From Candidatus Hydrogenedentes bacterium UBA2224 (GTDB lineage Bacteria > Hydrogenedentota > Hydrogenedentia > Hydrogenedentales > SLHB01), in assembly GCA_002348185.1 (NCBI GenBank), contig DDYW01000181.1, forward strand, positions 1 to 64,000: DNA of 64,000 nucleotides, written 5' to 3'. Shown piece after piece: positions 42,134 through 50,853 of the stretch. Every line of letters starts with the position of its first letter. Positions within the stretch are counted from its first letter, which is position 1. Under the pieces are notes generated by a model, which worked only from the letters and a program-made list of their open reading frames with translations, searched no databases and was not told the DNA's origin. Both the position numbers and the translations under genes were made by a program.

Positions 42134-42894
42134 TCATTGACGTCAACACCTGGATCGGCCACTGGCCGTTCCGTTCGCTGCCCAAACGATCCGCCGGGGA
42201 TTTGATTGAGCAGATGGACCGGCTGAAGATCACGAAAGCCCTCGTCGGAAACCTCAACGGCCTGCTCTACAAAGACGTGCACGAGTCCAACCATGAGCTC
42301 GCGGCCGAAATCCGCCGCCACGGCGACCGCCTCGTCCCCTGCGCGCTGATCAATCCGCTCTATGACGGCTGGCGCGACGATTTGCGCCAGTGCCGCGAAC
42401 AATTCGGGATGCCCGTCCTTCGTCTCACCCCCGATTACCACGGCTACACGCTGTCCGACCCCTGCGCGTCGGAACTGATCGCGGCGGCGCATCATCTCGG
42501 GATGCGGGTGGCGTTCTACTGGCGCATTGTGGATCCACGGGGACGTCATGGGCTCGATCCCGGCCGCGAAACCAGCGAGGCGCTCGTCGAACAGGTGATG
42601 GCCCAGTTCCCCGAGCACCCGTTTCTGATGCTCAATTTCCGGCGCGTGCTTGCCCGGCCGGCGCCCGCCCCCCCGTGCCTCTATGACATCTCGCTCTTCC
42701 TGGGGCCCAACGGGCTGCTCCTCATGGATCAGCTCGCTGAGCACGGGGCGGCCAGCTTCGCGCTCGGCACGACCATGCTGATGCGCTACGGTTCCGCGCC
42801 GCTCCTCGCCCTCGAGAAATGCGAGTTGTCCTCCCGGGACCGCGAGGCCATCCTGTGGCGCAACATCGTCCAGTTGATACCCGGTTTAGACTAA
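42130..42894 (+). CDS. Amidohydrolase-fold protein lacking the metal ligands
   Basis: A 254-residue protein of the same fold and length as its upstream neighbour, starting at a GTG that overlaps the previous stop. The opening is IIDVNTWIGHWPFRSL: the HxH pair of the active copy is replaced by N6 and W8. The later aspartate region (CDG in the neighbour) reads LGTTMLMRYG here. The metal-binding site is therefore largely lost. The DVNTWIGHWPFR opening is familiar from PVC-type genomes as part of amidohydrolase-related proteins. Its tight coupling to the active copy suggests a heteromeric partner or a binding protein. Confidence 0.75.
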   Translation: MIIDVNTWIGHWPFRSLPKRSAGDLIEQMDRLKITKALVGNLNGLLYKDVHESNHELAAEIRRHGDRLVPCALINPLYDGWRDDLRQCREQFGMPVLRLTPDYHGYTLSDPCASELIAAAHHLGMRVAFYWRIVDPRGRHGLDPGRETSEALVEQVMAQFPEHPFLMLNFRRVLARPAPAPPCLYDISLFLGPNGLLLMDQLAEHGAASFALGTTMLMRYGSAPLLALEKCELSSRDREAILWRNIVQLIPGLD

Positions 42895-42940
42895 TGCAAC
42901 CATGGTTTAAGGCACGTGCAGCATTTCCGGGGAGGTGGTT

Positions 42941-44095
42941 ATGACAAACCGAGAGCGGGTCCGGGCGATTCTCAATTATGCGCCGTACGACACCATGCCC
43001 ATTGTCCACTTTGGATTCTGGACCGACACCCTCGAGAAATGGGCCGCTGAGGGCCATATCTCGCAGGAAGAAGCGGATTCCTGGGGCGACGGCAATCCCG
43101 TCGACATCGTCCTCAGCGCGAAACTCGGCTTTGATTTCAATTACTACAGTTGTTTCAGCCCCCACACCGGCCTCTCCCCCGAATTCGAGCGCGAGGTCAT
43201 CGAGGAACTCCCCGATGGCGGCAAGAAAGTGCGTAACGCCTGGGGCGTGATCGAACTCGAGAAGCCCGGCGCGACCTCCATTCCCGCCGAGATCGACCAC
43301 CTCCTCAAGACCCGCCGCGACTGGGAAGAACACTACAAACACCGTCTCCAGTTCGACCCCGGCCGCATCACCCAATACAAGGTCCTCGTGAACGGCGAAA
43401 TGGTCCCCTGGACCGAAGGCGGGCTCGAATTTCTCCAGAAGGGCGACCGGGACTATAACTACGGGCTCCACTGCGGCAGCCTGTTCGGCGAAGTCCGCAA
43501 CATCCTCGGCGTCACCGGCGCCAGCTATCTCTTCGCCGAAGACGACGCCCTGTTCACCGAGATCATCGACACCCGCGCCGAGCTTTCCTATCAAGCCGTG
43601 AAAACGGTTCTCGAAAGCGGCGCCAAATTCGATTTCGCCCATTTCTGGGAAGACATCTGCTTCAAGAACGGCCCCTTGATCATCCCCTCCGTGTTCGAGG
43701 AAAAGGTCGGCCCTCACTACCGGCGCATTACCGGACTCGTCAACAGCTACGGCATCAACATCGTCTCGCTCGATTGCGACGGCTGCATTGACGCCCTCCT
43801 CCCCACCTGGCTCCACAACGGCGTCAACACCATGTTCCCCATCGAGGTCGGCACCTGGGATGCCAGTATCGCCCCCTGGCGCAAGCAATACGGCCGGGAA
43901 CTGCGCGGCGTAGGCGGCATGAACAAGGTCGTCTTCGCCCGCGATCGCGCCGCCATCGACGCCGAAGTCGAGCGCCTCAAGCCCCTCGTCGATCTCGGCG
44001 GCTACATCCCCTGCCCCGACCACCGCCTGGCCCCCGACGCCAAGTGGCACAACGTCCGCTACTACTGCGACCGCATGCGCAACGCCTTCGGGTAA
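42941..44095 (+). CDS. Uroporphyrinogen decarboxylase (URO-D)-fold protein
   Basis: A 384-residue protein of the URO-D/methyltransferase TIM-barrel superfamily, starting at the ATG at 42941 with GGAGG six bases before it. It opens MTNRERVRAILNYAPYDTMP, typical of URO-D-like proteins that are not HemE. Later parts include FAHFWEDICFKNGPLIIPS, VFEEKVGPHYRRITGLVNSY and NTMFPIEVGTWDASIAPWRK. Members of this non-HemE group include corrinoid methyltransferases and proteins of unknown role. No corrinoid protein gene is next to it. It sits 46 bases after the amidohydrolase pair and 68 before a GH-like gene, probably one operon. Confidence 0.8.
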   Translation: MTNRERVRAILNYAPYDTMPIVHFGFWTDTLEKWAAEGHISQEEADSWGDGNPVDIVLSAKLGFDFNYYSCFSPHTGLSPEFEREVIEELPDGGKKVRNAWGVIELEKPGATSIPAEIDHLLKTRRDWEEHYKHRLQFDPGRITQYKVLVNGEMVPWTEGGLEFLQKGDRDYNYGLHCGSLFGEVRNILGVTGASYLFAEDDALFTEIIDTRAELSYQAVKTVLESGAKFDFAHFWEDICFKNGPLIIPSVFEEKVGPHYRRITGLVNSYGINIVSLDCDGCIDALLPTWLHNGVNTMFPIEVGTWDASIAPWRKQYGRELRGVGGMNKVVFARDRAAIDAEVERLKPLVDLGGYIPCPDHRLAPDAKWHNVRYYCDRMRNAFG

Positions 44096-44163
44096 GCGCG
44101 AAACGGGTCTACCAATTTCAAAGCATCCGGGCTATGATGGCGTCTTCAACAGGGAGAACTGAA

Positions 44164-46236
44164 ATGATCCGTACCCATCTGACGGTGTGTGTTGGCGTGG
44201 CGTTGTTGCTGTTCTGCGGACAGGCCGTCGGGCAGGCGGCCGCGGACGCCGGGAGTACTGCGATGAATGAGTTTCCTCGACGGGCCATCCATCTGGACAC
44301 TCACACCATGCCGGGCATCTACGACGTCGGCGCGGAGTTCGATGCGGCGGAGTTCGCGCGCACCTTGAGCGAAGCCCATGTCGATTACATCACCGTGTTC
44401 GCCAAATGCAACCTCGGTTTCGCCTATTATCCAACGGAAATCGGGAAGATGTACCCGGGACTCCAGGTGGACCTCCTCGGCCAGATGGTCGAGGCCTGCC
44501 ACGCGCAGGGCATCCGCGTCGCGGCCTATTTCAACGTGGGCATCGACCACGAACACGCGCGGCTCCACCGCGAATGGTGCAAGGTCGACAAGGAAGGCCG
44601 CGTGTACCGTTTCGCGGAAAAGGGCCACTGGTTCCGCGACCTGTGCCTGAACACCGGTTTTCACGACCACATCCTCGGCATGGTGCGCGAAGTGCTCGAC
44701 CGCTATCCCGTGGACGGCATCTTCCTGGATTGTTATGACCTTGCCCCCTGCTACGGCACCGAATGCATTGAGGCCATGAAACAGCAGGGCATGAACGTGT
44801 TTGATGATGCGCAGGCCACCGAATTCTGCTGGCAAACCACCAACCGGTTTATGGAAGAGGTCGAGACCATGGCTCGGGCCAAGCGCCCGGACATCTATGT
44901 CCTGCACAATGGCATCGCGTACCGCCGCCAGCCCACCCACATCGAACTCGAGGTGCTCCCCACGGGCGGCTGGGGCTATGACTACCTCCCGATGGCCATC
45001 CGGTATGCCCGCACGGTCGACAAACCCTATTTCACCATGACCGGCCGCTTCCACAAGAGTTGGGGCGACCTGGGCGGCATCCGCACGAAGCACTCGCTCC
45101 TCTTCGACTGCTATTACTCCATCGCCAACGGCGGCACCTGCTCGGTCGGCGACCATTTCCATCCCCGGGGCGCTCTCAACGGCGAAGTGTACCGCCTCAT
45201 TCAGGATGCCTATACGTCGGTACGCGCCCTGGAACCGTGGACGGCGGGCGCGCGCGCGGAAGCCGAGATCGTGGTCCTGGAACCGCACATGGCCGACTTC
45301 CCCAGCGCACGCACCTACAGCGCCAAACCCGACGGGTTCTCGCTCGACAGCGTCAAGGGCGCCGCGCGTATCCTGTCGGAGTTGAAATGCCAGTTCGATA
45401 TCAGCGACGGCACGGAAGACCTGTCAAAATACAAGGTCATCGTCCTGGCCGACTCGGTGCGCGTCTCGGAGGCCCTGAAACCCAAACTCGAGGCCCATCT
45501 CGCCCGGGGCGGCGGCATCCTCAGTTCGGCTTTTGCCGGACTGACACCGGACGGCACGGCGTTTGGCCTCAGCGGCGTGGACCTGGTCGCGGAAGGGCCC
45601 GAGCCCTTCAATCCCACGTTCGTTGAAGCGCTTCCGCCACTCGACAAGGGTTTTCCGGCCATGCCCGTGACCGTCTACCAGCAGGGGCTCGCCATGCAGG
45701 CCGGCCCCGCAACCGAGGTGCTCGCCCGCCTGCACAAACCCTACACGAACCTGCGGTCCTGGGACTATGAACACGAGACCTTGTACTGCCCGCCCGACAA
45801 AGATACCGGCCGCCCCGCGGTCGCCCGCTGCGGCAATGTGATTCACTTCAGCTTCCCCCTCTTCCTGGGATACATGCGCGACGCCGTGGTGCCCCACCGC
45901 ATTCTGCTCGAGAACGCCCTGCGCCTGCTTCTGCCGCAGCCGATGCTCGAAGTCGCCAATTTCCCCTCGTTCGGTCGCGCCACCGTGACCGCCCGCGACC
46001 GCACTCGGCTGGTCCACCTGCTCACGTACGTGCCGGAATCCCGCGGGAGCATTGAGATGATCGAGGAGCCGATCGTGGTGAGCGAGGTCGCCGTAGGCCT
46101 CCGCAGCGAAGGCCGCGACGTGACGTCGGTGACGCTGGCGCCGGGCGGGGAAACCCTCCCCTTCACGCGCGATGGCGACTATGTGCGTTTCACCGTGCCG
46201 CGTGTGGAAGGCTATCAGCTCATCGTTGTCGAATAA
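44164..46236 (+). CDS. Exported TIM-barrel glycoside-hydrolase-like protein with trimerisation-type domain
   Basis: A 690-residue secreted protein with signal peptide (TVCVGVALLLFCGQAVGQA), starting at the ATG at 44164 with AGGGAGAAC before it. The N-terminal 370 residues form a TIM barrel: DYITVFAKCNLGFAYYPTEI, ACHAQGIRVAAYFNVGIDHE and YPVDGIFLDCYDLAPCYGTE, like the putative glycosyl hydrolase families GHL6/GHL10. The middle (380-580) resembles the beta-galactosidase trimerisation fold (SDGTEDLSKYKVIVLADSVR, HLARGGGILSSAF, ARCGNVIHFSFPLFL). The C-terminus is a small beta domain. The D in GIFLDCYD is a plausible catalytic acid. The substrate is unknown. Confidence 0.72.
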   Translation: MIRTHLTVCVGVALLLFCGQAVGQAAADAGSTAMNEFPRRAIHLDTHTMPGIYDVGAEFDAAEFARTLSEAHVDYITVFAKCNLGFAYYPTEIGKMYPGLQVDLLGQMVEACHAQGIRVAAYFNVGIDHEHARLHREWCKVDKEGRVYRFAEKGHWFRDLCLNTGFHDHILGMVREVLDRYPVDGIFLDCYDLAPCYGTECIEAMKQQGMNVFDDAQATEFCWQTTNRFMEEVETMARAKRPDIYVLHNGIAYRRQPTHIELEVLPTGGWGYDYLPMAIRYARTVDKPYFTMTGRFHKSWGDLGGIRTKHSLLFDCYYSIANGGTCSVGDHFHPRGALNGEVYRLIQDAYTSVRALEPWTAGARAEAEIVVLEPHMADFPSARTYSAKPDGFSLDSVKGAARILSELKCQFDISDGTEDLSKYKVIVLADSVRVSEALKPKLEAHLARGGGILSSAFAGLTPDGTAFGLSGVDLVAEGPEPFNPTFVEALPPLDKGFPAMPVTVYQQGLAMQAGPATEVLARLHKPYTNLRSWDYEHETLYCPPDKDTGRPAVARCGNVIHFSFPLFLGYMRDAVVPHRILLENALRLLLPQPMLEVANFPSFGRATVTARDRTRLVHLLTYVPESRGSIEMIEEPIVVSEVAVGLRSEGRDVTSVTLAPGGETLPFTRDGDYVRFTVPRVEGYQLIVVE

Positions 46237-46308
46237 CCGGATCCGGCCGCCATCGCGAAGCGGGCGCCGCAACCGGAGCTGCTTGGGCGCCTCCCGTGCG
46301 ACTGGCGA

Positions 46309-46740
46309 TTATTGTCCGGCCAGCAGGGTCTGTTCCTTTGCCGCAAGCTGCACGAGAAACCGGGACGCTTCCGCCGCGGAAAGTGCGTACGGGTCGAATT
46401 TGCCCTTGCCGCCGTACGTTTCAAACGTTTGCGGACTGATGTCACCCGCCGCGACAAACGCCATGCTCCAGTCCGCGAATTTCCGGTCCGCAACCTCGCA
46501 GTAATCCAGAAGAACGACGTCCTTGTGACGCGGATCCCGTTGAATCTCGGAATAGAGCTGGTTGACGGCCTCTCTTGGGCCTTCCAGGCACTGCAGGAAA
46601 AACGCCGGGTCGTAGCAGAGAATACCCGTGATGTCCTTGGCCTTGTTGTTGCTGCGGGAGATCTTCAGTACTTTCTGCAGCGCTTCCGTATCGCATTCCT
46701 CCGTCATCCGGCTCACGTAGACCAGCCGCACCATGTGCAT
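46309..46740 (-). CDS. BLUF-domain blue-light photoreceptor, stand-alone
   Basis: A 143-residue protein with a complete BLUF domain. BLUF binds flavin and senses blue light through a hydrogen-bond switch. Y8, N32, Q50, W91 and M93 occur at exactly the spacing known from AppA (Tyr21, Asn45, Gln63, Trp104, Met106). Supporting text: HMVRLVYVSRMT, NNKAKDITGILCYDPAFFLQ and CLEGPREAV. The ATG at 46740 follows AAGGAG by nine bases and gives this register. About 40 residues follow the BLUF fold; no output enzyme domain is fused, so it is a short, single-domain type. Its neighbours show no obvious light-linked partner. Confidence 0.93.
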   Translation of the reverse strand: MHMVRLVYVSRMTEECDTEALQKVLKISRSNNKAKDITGILCYDPAFFLQCLEGPREAVNQLYSEIQRDPRHKDVVLLDYCEVADRKFADWSMAFVAAGDISPQTFETYGGKGKFDPYALSAAEASRFLVQLAAKEQTLLAGQ

Positions 46741-46909
46741 CGTTCTTAACTCCTTTGTCGGCATGAGGAAATGCACGCTTGTCCCGTCCATTCTACTGTC
46801 CGGCCCATGATCTGCACAATATGAACCTGCAGCGCTCCGCGGAAGGCACTCCCCCGGGGCAGGCAGCGGGCGGCTTTTGGAACCCGGTTACGGCGCCCGC
46901 GGGAATCTC

Positions 46910-46938
46910 TTGGAATCCGCGCGTTTTTCAGGTACACT
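46910..46938 (+). promoter_or_regulatory. Candidate promoter of the small exported protein gene
   Basis: TTGGAA (46910-46915) and TACACT (46933-46938) are 17 bases apart, four of six matches each. Transcription would start near 46945, about 58 bases before the ATG at 47003. Confidence 0.35.
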
Positions 46939-47002
46939 AAGTTAAAGTCTTACAGACAGATGCACGGTTCGTTTGGGGAAACTGAACTGAGGTGAACATC
47001 CT

Positions 47003-47647
47003 ATGAACAAAGTGATGTGGGTTCCATTGGCACTGTTCTTGAGCGTGGCACTGGCCGGAACGGCCTGGGCCGCTGACAAGACCCCGAAAGATCCGAACCA
47101 GGACTGGGAGAAACATCCCGAGCCTGCGTTGCAGGTGTACAAGACCACGGGGCGCGGCATCCATGCCCTGGTGTATCAGTCCCTCCGCTCCCTGAAGGAA
47201 GGCAATGAGCGTCTGCCCATTCTCGGCAGCGTCATGGTGTTTGAAGGCATCGGCACGGGCCTGGTGGAGCTGGGCACGAGCATGTATACAGGCATGGCGG
47301 GGTCGAAACCCCACCGGCCGTACAACCAGTTGAGCAGGCCCAACCGGGTCCTCAACACCGACCCGCTTCTTCGCAACGCCCGGCAGGTGGGAGGCACGGC
47401 CGCCGTCACCGCGGGCGCGGGGCTCCCGGTAGTGCTGGGGCTCTATGCCGGCCAGGAGGCCACCGACGAGTTCCCCCGCGAGGAGGAGAAAGTCGAGGAA
47501 CTCGAGGGGCTGCGCAAGCCCGTTGAGAAAAAGCGCATGACCATGCCCGATGCCCAACGCCGCTACGTTCCCGAGCGTGCCGCCTACGGGCACAAAATCG
47601 AACGCGGCCGCGGAAATCTGCTGAAGCAATTGCGTTACGAAGAATAA
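47003..47647 (+). CDS. Small exported protein of unknown function
   Basis: A 214-residue protein with a signal peptide (VMWVPLALFLSVALAGTAWA) behind GAGGTG. The mature part has a Gly-rich middle (GSVMVFEGIGTGLVELGTSM and GGTAAVTAGAGLPVVLGLYA) that could be two membrane-associated segments, and a strongly charged C-terminus (EEEKVEELEGLRKPVEKKR). It weakly recalls small proteins associated with exosortase systems (TIGR04073-like), but I do not have enough to assign that. It precedes an ArnT-like glycosyltransferase gene in the same direction by 89 bases. Function not known. Confidence 0.6.
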   Translation: MNKVMWVPLALFLSVALAGTAWAADKTPKDPNQDWEKHPEPALQVYKTTGRGIHALVYQSLRSLKEGNERLPILGSVMVFEGIGTGLVELGTSMYTGMAGSKPHRPYNQLSRPNRVLNTDPLLRNARQVGGTAAVTAGAGLPVVLGLYAGQEATDEFPREEEKVEELEGLRKPVEKKRMTMPDAQRRYVPERAAYGHKIERGRGNLLKQLRYEE

Positions 47648-47736
47648 CGGAGGGCCTTAGCCGCCGTCGCCCTTCTGAATCGTGTGGAAAATGGTGTCAG
47701 TCGTGAGGACTGTCTCGCGGGGTTCATTGACGTTTC

Positions 47737-49563
47737 GTGGTTTCACCTATCCATAAGCATTTCTGGGTGGTTTTGCTGATCGCGGCCCTCTTTGCGGTCT
47801 TCTTTGAACTGGGCCGCATGGACGTCTGCACGGACAACGAGGGTCAGCGGGCCACCCCCCCTGCCGAGATGCTGCGGTCGGGCAACTACGTTGTGCCCAC
47901 CATCAACGGCGCGACCTATCTCGCCAAACCGCCCCTGCTGTATTGGGCGATCGCGGGCGTTTACCGGATAACCGGAGAAATCTCCGCGTTGACGGCCCGC
48001 ATCCCCACCGCCGTCTGCGCGGTAGCGCTGGTTCTGGCGGTCTACCTGGCCTTTCGGAAGCGGCTGGGCGAGCAGGCGGCCCGGTTCGCCGCCATCGCCC
48101 TGCTGGCCTCGCCCTACTTCCTGGAGCGTTCGCGGTGGGCGGAACTCGACGTGCCGCTGACGCTGGCCACATTTCTGGCGATCGCAGCCTGCTGGACCGC
48201 CTTCGAAGCAGAGACCTCCTTTCAGCGAGCGGGGTTCACGCTGCTCGGCGGCCTGGCCATGGGCGCGGCGATCATGCTCAAAGGGCCCGCCCCGGTCCTC
48301 TTCCTGGGCGCTGCGTGGGCCGCGTATCTGCTCACCCGCGGAAAAACCGGTGCCAAAGGCAAAGGGCTCAAAGGGCTGGCAATCGTCACGGTGAGCGCGC
48401 TGGTCCTCGAATACCTCCTCAAACTCACCGGGGTCGTCGCCTTTCCGTTCGCGCTGGTCTCTGCGTCCGTTTACTGCGTGGTATGGAGCTGGCGCTCGGC
48501 GCCCGAGATGCGCCTGAAGACCGCCGGGATCACCGTTGGGGCGCTCCTCACCGGCCTGCTGCTGGCCGCCCCGTGGGCCCTGGCCGTCCTGCACGCCCAG
48601 GGTTGGGAGAATATCCGCAAGCTATTGAGTTCAGAGGTACTTACAAGGACCCATTCCGCCACCGAAATCAACAGCGGCAGCCCCGTGTACTATCTGTTGG
48701 CCCTTCCCCTGCTGCTGGCCCCGTGGTCGTTTCTGTTCCCGTTTCATTTCTCCCGGACCGAGTGGCGCGAGAACGGCGTCAGCTACCGCTTCTGTACGGC
48801 CACCGCCTGGCTGAGCATCCTCGTGTTCTCTCTGGTGGCCGGGAAGGAATACGAATACATTCTTCCGGCCTTCCCGTTTTTGGCGGGCGCTACCGGGGTC
48901 ACGTTGGCGCGCTTTCTGGGCGATGACCTCTCCGGATGGGGCAAGCGCTGGACCGGCCTGTGGGCCCAGGTGACCGTTATCTTGTTCATGGTCCTCGCGG
49001 CGGCACTGGTGCTGTATGCCGCGACCACCGAGAATCCCCCCGTCTTTACGGTTGAAGCCGTCGTATTGGGTGCACTGATTCTTGCCGCGGGCATCTGGGG
49101 GCTGCGGCAGCGCCCATTCCGGCTGCACTGCGTCGCATTCCAGGCCTTGCTCGTGGTCGTCGCGGGGCTTCTCGCGTCCCGCTCCTTCTACTACACCGGC
49201 GCAAATTCCCCCCGGGAGATCGCCGAGACCACCGGGAGACTTCTCCAGACCGGACACCGCGTTGAAGCGGGATGGTACCGCTACCCATGGACCCCTGCCT
49301 TTGCGTTCTACGCCGGGACCCCCGTACCCCTGCAGATGAACTTCGATATCGTGAAAAACCGCTTCGCCGATACCACGCCCTACTTTTTTCTTGTGCGCAA
49401 GAAGGACCTCGAAAACGGTCTGATTTCGCTCGATCCCACTGCGTATCACGTGCTCATGGGCCCATACACCAGCAAAGAATACCTCATGATTGGCAACACC
49501 GACCTGCCCTCTTCCCCGCAGCCGCCCGAACCGGCGGTTCCCTCTCAATCCCCACATAAGTAG
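47737..49563 (+). CDS. ArnT-like/PMT-family membrane glycosyltransferase (GT-C)
   Basis: A 608-residue polytopic membrane protein using lipid-phosphate-linked sugars. It starts at a GTG (47737), the only codon that keeps the first membrane helix (FWVVLLIAALFAVFFELG). After it comes the ArnT/PMT loop: MDVCTDNEGQRATPPAEMLR, SGNYVVPTINGATYLAKPPL and LYWAIAGVY, with the conserved acidic Asp-Asn-Glu and YLxKPPLxYW. Roughly twelve hydrophobic helices follow, and the last 130 residues are a periplasmic domain. The family adds sugars (as aminoarabinose to lipid A, or mannose to proteins). The acceptor here is unknown. No clear ribosome site precedes the start. Confidence 0.85.
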   Translation: MVSPIHKHFWVVLLIAALFAVFFELGRMDVCTDNEGQRATPPAEMLRSGNYVVPTINGATYLAKPPLLYWAIAGVYRITGEISALTARIPTAVCAVALVLAVYLAFRKRLGEQAARFAAIALLASPYFLERSRWAELDVPLTLATFLAIAACWTAFEAETSFQRAGFTLLGGLAMGAAIMLKGPAPVLFLGAAWAAYLLTRGKTGAKGKGLKGLAIVTVSALVLEYLLKLTGVVAFPFALVSASVYCVVWSWRSAPEMRLKTAGITVGALLTGLLLAAPWALAVLHAQGWENIRKLLSSEVLTRTHSATEINSGSPVYYLLALPLLLAPWSFLFPFHFSRTEWRENGVSYRFCTATAWLSILVFSLVAGKEYEYILPAFPFLAGATGVTLARFLGDDLSGWGKRWTGLWAQVTVILFMVLAAALVLYAATTENPPVFTVEAVVLGALILAAGIWGLRQRPFRLHCVAFQALLVVVAGLLASRSFYYTGANSPREIAETTGRLLQTGHRVEAGWYRYPWTPAFAFYAGTPVPLQMNFDIVKNRFADTTPYFFLVRKKDLENGLISLDPTAYHVLMGPYTSKEYLMIGNTDLPSSPQPPEPAVPSQSPHK

Positions 49564-49583
49564 TTTCGACGTTTGAATAGCAC

Positions 49584-49612
49584 TTCACCTTTTATGACAT
49601 GTGGTGTATAAT
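49584..49612 (+). promoter_or_regulatory. Sigma-70-type promoter of rnpB
   Basis: A perfect -10 hexamer TATAAT (49607-49612) lies 17 bases after TTCACC (49584-49589), which matches four of six -35 bases. Transcription would start about ten bases later, near 49622, exactly at the 5' end of the RNase P RNA. Confidence 0.8.
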
Positions 49613-49621
49613 CTTGACAGT

Positions 49622-49993
49622 GTGAGTGGGCCGGGCGGCCGCGGTAGCGCCGAAAGGCGGTATCGAGGAAAGTCCGAGCTCCACAGGGTAGGGTGCTTCG
49701 TAACGCGAAGGCGGGGTGACCCGACGGAAAGTGGCACAGAAAACACACAGCCTACGTCCGCCACGCGCGGGCCGGCAATGGTGAAAAGGTGCGGTAAGAG
49801 CGCACCAGCGGCTTGGCGACAAGCCGGCTTGCTAAACCCCACCTGGAGCAATTCCGAATAGGGGGGCGATGGAGTGACCCGCTCCGCCCCCGGGTTGGAA
49901 GCTGGAGGCCTGCGGCGACGCAGGTCCTAGAGGAATGGCCGCACAGGGACGCTTCGCCGTCCTGGACAGAACTCGGCTTACAGGCCCACTCAC
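49622..49993 (+). ncRNA. rnpB: RNase P RNA, bacterial class A
   Basis: The catalytic RNA of ribonuclease P, which trims 5' leaders from tRNA precursors. The 5' end GTGAGTGGGCC pairs with the 3' end GGCCCACTCAC to form helix P1. Conserved parts are GAGGAAAGTCCGAGCTCCACA (5' core, near 49668), GGTGAAAAGGTGCGG and TAAGAGCGCACC (P10-P11 region), CAATTCCGAATAGGGG, TAGAGGAATGGCCGC, and ACAGAACTCGGCTTACAGGC at the 3' end (P4 partner). About 372 bases is normal for class A. It has its own promoter and lies between an ArnT-like gene and cheW. Confidence 0.97.
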
Positions 49994-50077
49994 CATCCGG
50001 GGCATCGGGCCCGGATACACGACGTCGAGGGGCCACAGTTCATAACCGAGCCGGAAAACCACCGGGGGAGGCTGGAT

Positions 50078-50587
50078 ATGAACGAGAATCCCGGGGCAGC
50101 CCGAGCCCGGACCCGGGCATCGCCGTCCCCACCAGCCGCCCGAGGTGGGCAGTACCTCACATTCGCGTTGGGAACGGTGGAGTGCGCCATCGGGATTCTG
50201 AACGTGCAGGACATCGTCGGCATGATGCCCGTCACGCTCCGGTCCGGCGCCCCCGGTTTTATCAAGGGGAATATCACGCCGCGGGGAAACGCCATCCCGC
50301 TTGTCGATCTGCGCGCCCGTCTCGCCCTCCCTCCGCAGGAAGAAACCGAGAACACATGCATCATCGTGGTCCAGACCCTCGGGCACGGCCGCACCGTCAC
50401 CACGGGGCTCCTGGTCGATCTGGTTCGTGAAGTCTCCGAGATTCCGGAGGAACAATTGCTGTCGCCTCCAGACACAGGCGCTCCCATCGACGGTGACTTC
50501 ATCCTGGCGAGGGCCAATCTCGGCGGCACGCCCTTGCTGGTGCTGGACATCGAACGCGTGCTCGAACCCGACTGCTCCCGGCCGTAA
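50078..50587 (+). CDS. cheW: CheW-like chemotaxis adaptor protein
   Basis: A 169-residue protein. After a Pro/Ala-rich 23-residue N-terminus, the CheW domain reads QYLTFALGTVECAIGILNVQ, DIVGMMPVTLRSGAPGFIKG, NITPRGNAIPLVDLRARLAL and VTTGLLVDLVREVSEIPEEQ. The conserved N-x-R-G-x-x-x-P-x-x-D-L-R motif is present. CheW links receptors to the kinase CheA. Start is the ATG at 50078 behind GGGGGAGG. No receptor, CheA or CheY gene is adjacent; it may serve a distant chemosensory complex. It lies directly downstream of rnpB. Confidence 0.9.
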   Translation: MNENPGAARARTRASPSPPAARGGQYLTFALGTVECAIGILNVQDIVGMMPVTLRSGAPGFIKGNITPRGNAIPLVDLRARLALPPQEETENTCIIVVQTLGHGRTVTTGLLVDLVREVSEIPEEQLLSPPDTGAPIDGDFILARANLGGTPLLVLDIERVLEPDCSRP

Positions 50588-50853
50588 GAAACCACCCCGC
50601 TCGACTTTACCCCTGTGGGAAAGGAAGCCGGGGCCGAACGCTGGGGAGGACGTTCGACCCCGCGGCGCAGAGGAAAAGGGTGTCTCCGGCGATCGTGCTC
50701 GTCCGATTTTCGCTCTCTGTCTTTAATCTTAACGCATTTCCGTCCGATGGGTTGACACCTCGGGGGTCTTCCTGTCCTTTTGTATTTGAAGGCGCTCGAT
50801 CCCCTGAGTAGACTTACGGCAAGACTGTCCCCCCAAAGAAGGAGTGGGTTCCC

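Noticed and set aside
50752..50757. Perfect TTGACA upstream of the oxidoreductase gene
   Set aside because: No acceptable -10 element lies 16-18 bases downstream, so I do not call it a promoter.
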